Shown: positions 23,089 through 29,560 of the stretch, one piece after another
How the letters are laid out: every line of letters begins with the position of its first letter
Position numbering within the stretch: the first letter of the stretch is position 1
Source of the DNA: Rheinheimera baltica DSM 14885
Lineage (GTDB): Bacteria; Pseudomonadota; Gammaproteobacteria; Enterobacterales; Alteromonadaceae
NCBI RefSeq assembly: GCF_000425345.1
Contig: NZ_AUDG01000049.1
Span: 1 to 32,073, forward strand
DNA: 32,073 nt
Direction: 5' to 3'
The notes under the pieces: model-generated
Told to the model about the DNA's origin: nothing
Database searches by the model: none
What the model saw: the letters and a program-made list of their open reading frames with translations, nothing else
Position numbers and translations under genes: made by a program

Positions 23089-23210
23089 CAGAGGCTTATT
23101 TTAATTTATCCCCCCTTTACTGGCCGTTTTCTGCTGTTTAACCGTTTACGCTGTTGGCGGCAACAGCGTTGCGCCACACTCGCTGCATCAACTCATACCA
23201 AGGAAATATC

Positions 23211-23936
23211 ATGCAGCAAGCCAGGAATTTTTTTACGCAAACCCATTTAAACCTGATTCTGATCGGTGCCATTGCCGCACTTACAGTAAAAACCCAACTG
23301 CTACCCAGCGACAGCAGCACGGTGCGCGAACTTAATGTGCAACGTATAAATGTGATGGAGCCCAGCGGTCATCCGCGTATGGTTATCGCCAATACCGCGC
23401 ATGCCCCTAAAGCCATTAAAGAAGGCAAAGTGTTTTTTGATCCGGGTCCACGCCCGGGCATGATTTTTTACAATGACGAGGGCTCAGAAAATGGCGGCTT
23501 TGTATTCCGTGGTTTTGCGAAAAACGGCAAAGTTGAACATGGCCTGCATTTGTCCTTTGACCGCTACAATCAGGATCAAAGCCTGGCGCTACAACATATC
23601 GAGCAGGATGGCATGCTGATCACCGGCCTAAATGTGATAGACCGGCCACAGTACCCGATTAATGAATATATGCAGTTGATGCTTGCGGCCGAAGCCGGTG
23701 ACAGTGCCGCAACGACCAAAATTAAAGAACTTGAGCAGCTGCATCCAGATATTCATGGCAACCGGCGGGCTTTTTATGGCACATTAAACAAAAAAGCGAT
23801 GCTGCAACTAAATGATCCACAAGGTAATAAGCGAATTGAAATGGCTGTGGGTACCGATGGTAAACCGCAACTGGTGTTTTACGCCGAAGATGGCAGTGAA
23901 TTAATGCGCTTACCTGAAGCGGTGCAGGTGAAATAA
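23211..23936 (+). CDS. Membrane-anchored protein of unknown function, LytTR operon
   Basis: The 241-residue product has one N-terminal hydrophobic segment (about residues 13-28) and then an outward-facing domain. Two similar-looking parts are visible: RINVMEPSGHPRMVIAN near the start and MLQLNDPQGNKRIEMAVGTDG near the end, both strand-turn-strand units. In between is a motif MIFYNDEGSENGGFVF. I recall similar proteins in other gammaproteobacteria but no function. The start at 23211 has AAGGAA upstream. The stop overlaps the kinase start by one base, so it is cotranscribed; an accessory or sensory role for the kinase is inferred. Confidence 0.75.
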   Translation: MQQARNFFTQTHLNLILIGAIAALTVKTQLLPSDSSTVRELNVQRINVMEPSGHPRMVIANTAHAPKAIKEGKVFFDPGPRPGMIFYNDEGSENGGFVFRGFAKNGKVEHGLHLSFDRYNQDQSLALQHIEQDGMLITGLNVIDRPQYPINEYMQLMLAAEAGDSAATTKIKELEQLHPDIHGNRRAFYGTLNKKAMLQLNDPQGNKRIEMAVGTDGKPQLVFYAEDGSELMRLPEAVQVK

Positions 23937-24943
23937 TGAATCAGCTCAAAACCTTTTTGCTGTTACTGCTGTTTTCTTATTGCTTGATGCTATACCTGGC
24001 ACTGTTACAAACCGCGCCAGGGCAAACCCTGCAATTTCACGCCGATGCGCCGCTGTGGCTTACGTTGCAGGCCGCTATTGCGCTGTGGTTAAGTCGTAAA
24101 CTGGATGCCTGGCTTTGGGCGAAACGCCAGCCTGATACACTGCTACAGCGTTATAGCCAAAGTTTTAGTTTGAGTTTACTTATTTTTGTTAGCCTGATGA
24201 CCGGGGTACAGCTTTTAATCGATGCAGCGACCGGCCAACCCTTGCTGGTTCAGCACTATCTGCGGGTTGGCCTGATGTACCTGCTCGTTCACAGCTTAAT
24301 AGCCGGAGCAGACTTACTGTGGCAGGCTTTAAAACGTCAACAACAGCAACAGGTGGAACTGCTGCAGGCACAACAACATAGCCAGCAATACAAGCTGCAA
24401 CTGTTGCAGCAACAACTAGACCCTCACTTTTTATTCAACAACTTGAATGTGTTATCTGTGCTTATTCATAAAAGCCCAGAGTCGGCCGAGCAGTTTCTCG
24501 AGTATTTTGCCGAAATTTACCGCTATCAGTTGCAGCAAGGCAGCAAAACCTTGGTACCGTTAACTGACGAGCTGGCGTTTGCAAAACATTATATGGCGTT
24601 GCTGGAGCAGCGCTTCCCGGCCAGTTTCCAGCTGCGCATCAATATTGACCCACAGCAACAAGCCAGCTTTTATCTGGTGCCCTGCTGTCTGCAGCTATTA
24701 TTGGAAAATGCAGTAAAGCATAACGATGCCTCAAGCGAGCAGCCATTAACCATTGAGATAGCACTTCAGCAACAACAATTGATGGTGCGCCACTTACTGC
24801 GGCCTAAAGCGTTTGCTCAGCCCGGAACCGGTATTGGTTTACGTAATTTAGCCGAGCGCTGCCAGGCAGTGCATGGCAAAGCTATTGAAGTCGTACAAAA
24901 TGACAGCTTTACCGTGCTGGTGCCGCTGCAACACAGCATCTAA
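23936..24943 (+). CDS. LytS-type sensor histidine kinase
   Basis: The 335-residue protein has four predicted membrane helices in the first 130 residues (about 5-25, 38-60, 78-97, 107-131) and hardly any periplasmic loop. A glutamine-rich linker (132-160) leads into the His_kinase (PF06580) domain with the phosphoacceptor His164 in LDPHFLFNNLN. The ATPase part has LLENAVKHN (N box, Asn258) and GTGIGLRNL (G box, about 297-303), so it looks active. With so little outside the membrane, sensing may depend on the preceding anchored protein. The cognate regulator is encoded 26 bases downstream. Confidence 0.9.
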   Translation: MNQLKTFLLLLLFSYCLMLYLALLQTAPGQTLQFHADAPLWLTLQAAIALWLSRKLDAWLWAKRQPDTLLQRYSQSFSLSLLIFVSLMTGVQLLIDAATGQPLLVQHYLRVGLMYLLVHSLIAGADLLWQALKRQQQQQVELLQAQQHSQQYKLQLLQQQLDPHFLFNNLNVLSVLIHKSPESAEQFLEYFAEIYRYQLQQGSKTLVPLTDELAFAKHYMALLEQRFPASFQLRINIDPQQQASFYLVPCCLQLLLENAVKHNDASSEQPLTIEIALQQQQLMVRHLLRPKAFAQPGTGIGLRNLAERCQAVHGKAIEVVQNDSFTVLVPLQHSI

Positions 24944-24969
24944 CACCTAAGTACAGGCAAGGATTATCG

Positions 24970-25710
24970 ATGAAAGTACTGATTATCGAAGATGAACCCT
25001 TAGCGGCAGAAAAGTTGGCAGCTTACCTGTTGCGGCATCAGCCCGACGTGCACATAATTGCTCAGCTGAGCTCTGTCGCCCAGGTTGTCGACTTTTTCAG
25101 CAACAACACACAAGCGGCCTCATTAGAACTGATCTTTTCTGATGTAGAGCTGACAGACGGCCAGGTTTTTACCGCACTAGAACAATTGGATTTACCTTGC
25201 CCGGTACTTTTTACCACCGCCTACGACCAGTACTGGATGCAGGTGTTTCAGTATCAGGCGGTAGATTATCTGCTTAAGCCATTCTCCTACCCACGCTTTG
25301 CCGAAGCCATGTTAAATTTTGCCCAGCTCAAACATAAGCTGCAACAAGCCAGCCCGGTGGCTGAGACCCGCTATAAAAAGCGATTTTTATTACGTAAAGG
25401 GCAAAGCTTGTCAATATTGCCGGTAGCCGATATTGGCCTTATTCGCGCAGCCAATGGCGTGCTGTTGGCGACAGATAAACACAACACCGTTCATATCCTG
25501 ACAGAAAGTCACTTAGGCGAGATAGAAGGTCAGCTCGACCCCAGCGAATTCTTCCGGCTCAACCGCAGTGATATCGTGCATATCAGCACGATTTTGCAGG
25601 TTGAGCCTTACAACAAAGAGTCTGTCGCTGTGATACTCAGCGGTGAAAAGGCGCCCATTATTACCAGCAAAACCCGCACTGCCGCATTTCGAAAGTGGTT
25701 AAATCAGTAA
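24970..25710 (+). CDS. LytTR-family response regulator
   Basis: The receiver domain (residues 1-120) has acidic residues IEDEP (7-10), phosphoacceptor Asp58 in FSDVELTDG, Thr in FTTAY and Lys103 in LLKPF, all intact. The LytTR DNA-binding domain (about 140-246) shows the FLLRKGQS start, the FFRLNRSDIVH motif and a basic end. It is the AgrA/AlgR type regulator and probably the partner of the kinase upstream. LytTR proteins bind direct repeats; no target repeat was assigned here. Confidence 0.92.
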   Translation: MKVLIIEDEPLAAEKLAAYLLRHQPDVHIIAQLSSVAQVVDFFSNNTQAASLELIFSDVELTDGQVFTALEQLDLPCPVLFTTAYDQYWMQVFQYQAVDYLLKPFSYPRFAEAMLNFAQLKHKLQQASPVAETRYKKRFLLRKGQSLSILPVADIGLIRAANGVLLATDKHNTVHILTESHLGEIEGQLDPSEFFRLNRSDIVHISTILQVEPYNKESVAVILSGEKAPIITSKTRTAAFRKWLNQ

Positions 25711-25726
25711 CTCATTCAGTTCACAT

Positions 25727-25740
25727 CTAATCATGATTAG
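25727..25740. promoter_or_regulatory. Perfect 14-base palindrome after the LytTR gene
   Basis: CTAATCATGATTAG is fully self-complementary and lies 16 bases after the regulator's stop, between convergent genes. No T-tract follows, so it does not look like an intrinsic terminator. Its role is unknown. Confidence 0.3.
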
Positions 25741-25766
25741 GTCGGGGTATTGAGACAGTTTGAAGA

Positions 25767-26266
25767 TCAAACACTGTTATGCGAACAGCTTAGCTTAAAC
25801 CAGCGTTTGAAGTTGGGTTTGCGCCGCACGCCAGCCGGTTCATTGAACAGTGGTAGACAAAACTCTGCTGCAGCCAATAGCGTTAGCTGCCAGTTAAAAC
25901 CGCCAATAAAACTAAATTGCACTTCACGTGCAGAGGGTTCAACAGTTAGGTGGAAGTTACCCGTAGAATACGCCGTACCAATATTGACACTGTCCAACAG
26001 CTTAAATTGAGGGTTCAGTAGGTAAATAGTCAGCGTATCTTCAAAGGGAATATCATCGGTGACAAATAGCAAATAACCATGCTCGCAGTGAAATGCCGCT
26101 TCAAGCACTGCACCTTCTATCAACTTAGCGGTAGTGGTACCTCCAAGCCAAATTTCAGCCACCGTAGCTGCTCCTGGTGACTCTGTTATTAGCGGTTGTA
26201 AGGAAATAGCAGCAGCTAACAATGTTGCATACCGTAATCAAAATCAGGTTTTAGCTTAAAGGCCAT
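25767..26266 (-). pseudogene. Conserved protein of unknown function, apparently frameshifted
   Basis: The long minus-strand frame (26222 to 25767) lacks a good start: its first possible codon is a TTG with no ribosome-binding site. Just upstream, an ATG at 26266 follows GAGGGA and reads MAFKLKPDFDYGMQHC, then stops after 16 codons. The 500-base total is one short of a multiple of three, so a single missing base near 26225-26232 would fuse the parts into one protein of about 166 residues. The main part has no catalytic motif; it is predicted beta-rich (FIGGFNWQLTLL, STGNFHLTVE). It lies 14 bases behind the 63-residue gene. I do not recognise the family by name. Confidence 0.55.
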
Positions 26267-26280
26267 GATTTATCCCTCGC

Positions 26281-26472
26281 TTAATCGAATTGAGCCAGAT
26301 CTTCGTCTGTTAATTTATATGCATCCGGGCCAACTGTTATACCGGGTTCAGCTTGCGGAACATAGCCGAAGACAACATGTTCAAATAAGCTATTTATCAA
26401 GGAATTAGAGTGGCGGATAGACCACTGTTGATATTCCGACATACCAGAATCGAGCGCTGCGTTATTAGCCAT
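26281..26472 (-). CDS. Small acidic protein of unknown function (63 residues)
   Basis: The start at 26472 (MANNAALDSG) is supported by GAGG six bases upstream; an earlier ATG at 26505 has no such site. The protein is soluble, acidic at the C terminus (KLTDEDLAQFD) and has an aromatic middle (YQQWSIRHSNSLINSLFEHVVFGYVP). There is no signal peptide, cysteine or membrane segment. It precedes the frameshifted gene on the same strand with a 14-base gap, so the two probably formed an operon. Function unknown. Confidence 0.55.
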   Translation of the reverse strand: MANNAALDSGMSEYQQWSIRHSNSLINSLFEHVVFGYVPQAEPGITVGPDAYKLTDEDLAQFD

Positions 26473-26592
26473 ACAACTAACCTCATTTGTTACCACAAAA
26501 AACACATTTTTCGACGTACAAACTTAAGTTGCTTTAGTATTTATTTACTTCACAGTTAGAAGTTTAAACCAAAAAAGCAAAAAAGCAAAAAC

Positions 26593-26624
26593 ATTAAATT
26601 TACATTATAGGGCGTTAAATTTAC
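26593..26624. promoter_or_regulatory. Direct repeats TTAAATTTAC in the 300-base gap before the GAF gene
   Basis: ATTAAATTTAC (26593-26603) and GTTAAATTTAC (26614-26624) are direct repeats with a period of 21 bases, two helical turns, as used by dimeric regulators. Just upstream AAAAAAGC is repeated in tandem (about 26571-26587). The rest of 26473-26773 holds no gene; a TTGACA at 26717-26722 lacks a convincing -10 partner. Confidence 0.35.
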
Positions 26625-26773
26625 CAATTACCCCCTCAATATTTTTAGTGTGATACCAAAGCAAATCAAACTCATTTTATGCCCATGCAAGCATGATCAA
26701 GTCCACTTGCATTCCTTTGACAAAAGCGGCATTTTAGTGAAAACCAGAACATTAAATCAGAGAGTAAAACTTT

Positions 26774-27268
26774 ATGCATAACCGTTTTACTGAGCAGCTG
26801 GCACAGTTACACTCTACGTTAGATAAGCCTGACCTAAGTAAACCAGATATTATTCAAGCTGCACTGCAATGTTGTTTGGATACGCTGCAAATCCAGCGTG
26901 CTGGATTATGGTTATTTGCAGACGATGATTTAATGAGCTGTCAAATGTTGCTTGATAAAACCAATGGTATTACGCAAGAACCGCTGATGATCGACCGCTG
27001 GAGCTTTCCAAGCTACTTTGCAGCGTTAGATTCTAAAAAAGTTATACTTGCGGTCGATGCGTTTAATGATCCGGTGACAGCAGAACTGTGTGAACACTTT
27101 TTACGGCCGCTAAATATCCGATCGTTAATGGATGTGCCCATCAAACAGCAAGATAAGGTGATTGGTATTATTTGCTGTGAACAAACTAATGTTGTTAAAC
27201 ACTGGACCTTAGAAGAAGTTGATTTTGTTATTGCGCTTTGCAGTCGCTACAGTGAGTACCTTTGCTAA
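26774..27268 (+). CDS. Free-standing GAF-domain protein
   Basis: Nearly the whole 164-residue protein is one GAF domain, a small-molecule sensor fold. The signature end is clear: RSLMDVPIKQQDKVIGIICCEQTN followed by WTLEEVDFVIALC. No output domain, signal peptide or membrane segment is attached; such GAF domains are more often fused to kinases or cyclases. Cysteines in the LQCCLDTL and GIICCEQ segments could serve redox or metal sensing, but that is speculation. It precedes the receiver protein and the diguanylate cyclase, so it may feed the same pathway. Confidence 0.82.
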   Translation: MHNRFTEQLAQLHSTLDKPDLSKPDIIQAALQCCLDTLQIQRAGLWLFADDDLMSCQMLLDKTNGITQEPLMIDRWSFPSYFAALDSKKVILAVDAFNDPVTAELCEHFLRPLNIRSLMDVPIKQQDKVIGIICCEQTNVVKHWTLEEVDFVIALCSRYSEYLC

Positions 27269-27302
27269 GCGTTAAAGGCCTTAACTGTACCTAATCACCC
27301 TA

Positions 27303-27327
27303 TGCCACAAAATTAATATTTGTGGCA
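27303..27327. terminator. Hairpin between GAF and receiver genes
   Basis: TGCCACAAA and TTTGTGGCA form a perfect nine-base stem around a seven-base A/T loop, 35 bases after the GAF stop. No immediate T-run follows, so termination is possible but not certain; it may instead attenuate or protect the transcript. Confidence 0.4.
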
Positions 27328-27359
27328 ATATTCGCCTTTTATCCTTTTGCGGAGCCGTT

Positions 27360-28154
27360 ATGCAGCTATCCCCTGCCGATTTACATATATTGCTGGTAGA
27401 ACCATCTGAAGTGCAGCGCAAAATTATTCGCAAAAAACTGGCTGAAGAAAATGTCAGTCAAATAGCTGAAGCAGATAGCCTTGCAGCTGCCGCTATACTT
27501 ATCGCCCAGCATAAACCCGATGCTATTGCCTGTGCGTTACATTTTGCAGATGGCACGGCAGAGCAGTTGCTAAAGCAACTTAAAAACGACAGTAACACTG
27601 CCGACATTCCCTTTATGCTGGTATCGAGCGAAAGTCGAAAGTCGCAACTCGAAACTTTTAAGCAATCCGGCGCTATTGCTATTCTACCCAAACCCTTTGA
27701 CGCTATGCAGTTAGGTAAAGCACTAAATACCGCAATAGACCTGCTTAGTCCGGCCGAACTTGAATTAACCCTGTTTGATGTCCATGACGTGCGTGTGCTG
27801 GTTGTTGACGACAGCAAGCTCGCAAGAAACCATATTCGTAGGGTTTTAACCAATCTGGGTATGCAACATATTGTTGAAGCGGAAGATGGTAAACAAGCCA
27901 TAGCTCGACTGCAGCAGCAAATGTTTGACTTGGTTGTTACCGACTACAACATGCCAGAAGTGAATGGCCGGGAGCTCACTGAATTTATACGTGAACACAG
28001 TACTTTATCGCATATCCCTGTGCTTATGGTAACCAGCGAGGCCAATGATACGCATTTAGCCAATATTGCACAAAGTGGCGTCAACGCAATGTGTGATAAG
28101 CCATTTGAACCTGATGCAGTAAAACAGTTGCTGTACCGATTACTAGAGCAATAG
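27360..28154 (+). CDS. Tandem receiver protein with a degenerate first receiver
   Basis: Two CheY-like receivers fill the 264 residues and no output domain follows. In the first (about 8-128) the acidic pair is replaced by Glu14-Pro15 and the phosphoacceptor position is Ala59 (AIACALHFADG), although Lys111 (LPKPF) remains: it cannot be phosphorylated normally. The second (about 143-264) is intact: Asp150/Asp151, Asp195 in VVTDYNMP, Thr225 and Lys247 in CDKPFEP. GGAG lies seven bases before the ATG. It may act by protein contact, perhaps on the cyclase encoded next, as in other receiver-only regulators. Confidence 0.88.
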   Translation: MQLSPADLHILLVEPSEVQRKIIRKKLAEENVSQIAEADSLAAAAILIAQHKPDAIACALHFADGTAEQLLKQLKNDSNTADIPFMLVSSESRKSQLETFKQSGAIAILPKPFDAMQLGKALNTAIDLLSPAELELTLFDVHDVRVLVVDDSKLARNHIRRVLTNLGMQHIVEAEDGKQAIARLQQQMFDLVVTDYNMPEVNGRELTEFIREHSTLSHIPVLMVTSEANDTHLANIAQSGVNAMCDKPFEPDAVKQLLYRLLEQ

Positions 28155-28211
28155 TAATGAAATCAACAGATTGATCAAAATATATTCAACTTGCTTACTC
28201 AGCTTAAGGCA

Positions 28212-28260
28212 CACCCTACCGTTGTTGTTGTTTTAGAGGTAGGTGAATTGGTTTTTTTTT
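28212..28260 (+). terminator. Probable terminator after the receiver gene
   Basis: CACCCTACC (28212-28220) pairs with GGTAGGTG (28238-28245) with one bulged C; the loop is long (17 bases). A run of nine T (28252-28260) follows. The end of the T-run adjoins an extended -10 (TGCTAATAT, 28262-28270) that could serve the cyclase gene, so the cyclase may be transcribed separately. Confidence 0.5.
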
Positions 28261-28292
28261 GTGCTAATATCGCCTAAAACAATAACAACTGG

Positions 28293-29357
28293 GTGTCGCG
28301 CTTGAAATCAATGCCTTATAAAGCAGCCAAGAAACAGGCTCAGCATATTGATGATCGCCGAAGGCATTATATCCTTGCATTTGTAAGCTATATCACCAGC
28401 GCAGTAATGTTTATTTACGGCATTAAGAATTTGGGCGCGGAACAAGTATTGCTGCCTATTATTCTGTTTACTACTGCCGCTTTATTTCTGCTGAATGTTT
28501 TTGTATTCCATGTCAGTCATAATCTGGAACGAGCCTGTATTATCGAAGCAATGCTTGTCGGTAGTTTTGTGCTTAGCTTGGTTTATCAGGGTGGCTTTAA
28601 TAATACGGCCTTATACTGGGTATTTCCGTTTCCTGCTATTTTATTTGGCCTACTAGGTGTTCGTAACGCATTACTTTGCAATGCCTTATTACTCATAACT
28701 CTTTGTATTATGCTGTTTTTTCCAGATCTTATTCAGGCGCACTATAAAGAGGCTGAATCTAGCCGGTTTATTGCATCATTAGTTATTGTCATTATTGTTT
28801 GCTGGATTAACGATCACTATCGTGAGCGCAGTCATAGAGCCATGGATTTACTGCAACAAAGCAAGGAGTTGCAAGCTAACACAGACTCACTTACGCAACT
28901 GGCTAACCGCCGCTTTATCGACTCTGCATTACTGCTTAATATCCAACAGCAGCCAGCAGAGTTTTTACCGCTTGCATTTATCATGTGTGACATTGACCAT
29001 TTTAAAAAACTGAATGATCGGTTTGGACATGATGGCGGAGATGATGTGCTCAAAGCCGTCGCTCAATTATTCCGTCGTAATTTACGCCAACAAGATTTCG
29101 CCTGTAGGGTTGGCGGCGAAGAGTTTTTACTTATACTACCGCATATTACTCATCAAGACGCGCTAAGTGTTGCGGAGAAAATACGCACCCAACTTTATCA
29201 GCAGTCTATGGTACAACAAGATAAAAGCTATAAGGTCAGCGCCAGTTTTGGTGTCGCTATTTGTGACAATGCTGAACAGTTTCATGCCGGAGTGAAATTA
29301 GCCGACACCATGCTATACAAAGCCAAAAACAACGGGCGTAATCAAGTCTGCGGTTAG
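28293..29357 (+). CDS. Membrane-bound diguanylate cyclase (GGDEF)
   Basis: It makes the second messenger c-di-GMP from two GTP. Six or so hydrophobic helices occupy residues 24-172, forming an integral-membrane sensor without a large outside loop. The catalytic domain (about 192-352) starts DSLTQLANRR, has the metal-binding Asp in MCDIDHFKKLND, and the active-site loop GGEEF (274-278). The inhibitory site RQQD (265-268) sits exactly five residues before it, so product inhibition is expected. The start is GTG at 28293; the ATG at 28311 is possible, as neither has a strong ribosome-binding site. No EAL domain is attached. Confidence 0.93.
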   Translation: MSRLKSMPYKAAKKQAQHIDDRRRHYILAFVSYITSAVMFIYGIKNLGAEQVLLPIILFTTAALFLLNVFVFHVSHNLERACIIEAMLVGSFVLSLVYQGGFNNTALYWVFPFPAILFGLLGVRNALLCNALLLITLCIMLFFPDLIQAHYKEAESSRFIASLVIVIIVCWINDHYRERSHRAMDLLQQSKELQANTDSLTQLANRRFIDSALLLNIQQQPAEFLPLAFIMCDIDHFKKLNDRFGHDGGDDVLKAVAQLFRRNLRQQDFACRVGGEEFLLILPHITHQDALSVAEKIRTQLYQQSMVQQDKSYKVSASFGVAICDNAEQFHAGVKLADTMLYKAKNNGRNQVCG

Positions 29358-29481
29358 CATGCTACGGCTCGCAACAGAATATTTAACTAGCGTTTGTGTT
29401 GCTTGAAGGCTCATTAATGTTACTGCCATAAACCTTAAGTCACTTCACTTAATATTTTGCCAATTAATTTGTTATTTTTAT

Positions 29482-29510
29482 TTGACAACAAAAGGCATAA
29501 ATCGTTAAAA
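29482..29510 (+). promoter_or_regulatory. Promoter of the large lipoprotein gene
   Basis: Perfect -35 TTGACA (29482-29487), a 17-base spacer and -10 TTAAAA (29505-29510), 50 bases before the gene start. Confidence 0.55.
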
Positions 29511-29560
29511 CGCTCCGTTGCAATAACGTATTGCAGTTATGTCGGCATATGGAGATTTTA

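Noticed and set aside
22984..23141. Continuation of the toxin frame to residue 74
   Set aside because: After residue 22 it shows no ParE pattern and reads through an inverted repeat.
25750..26010. Plus-strand open frame of 86 codons
   Set aside because: It is antisense to the better supported minus-strand gene and has no ribosome-binding site or domain.
26281..26472. Precursor peptide of a ribosomally made natural product
   Set aside because: No modifying enzyme, protease or exporter is encoded nearby, and there is no cysteine- or serine-rich core.
26717..26722. TTGACA as the promoter of the GAF gene
   Set aside because: No acceptable -10 lies 15-19 bases downstream.
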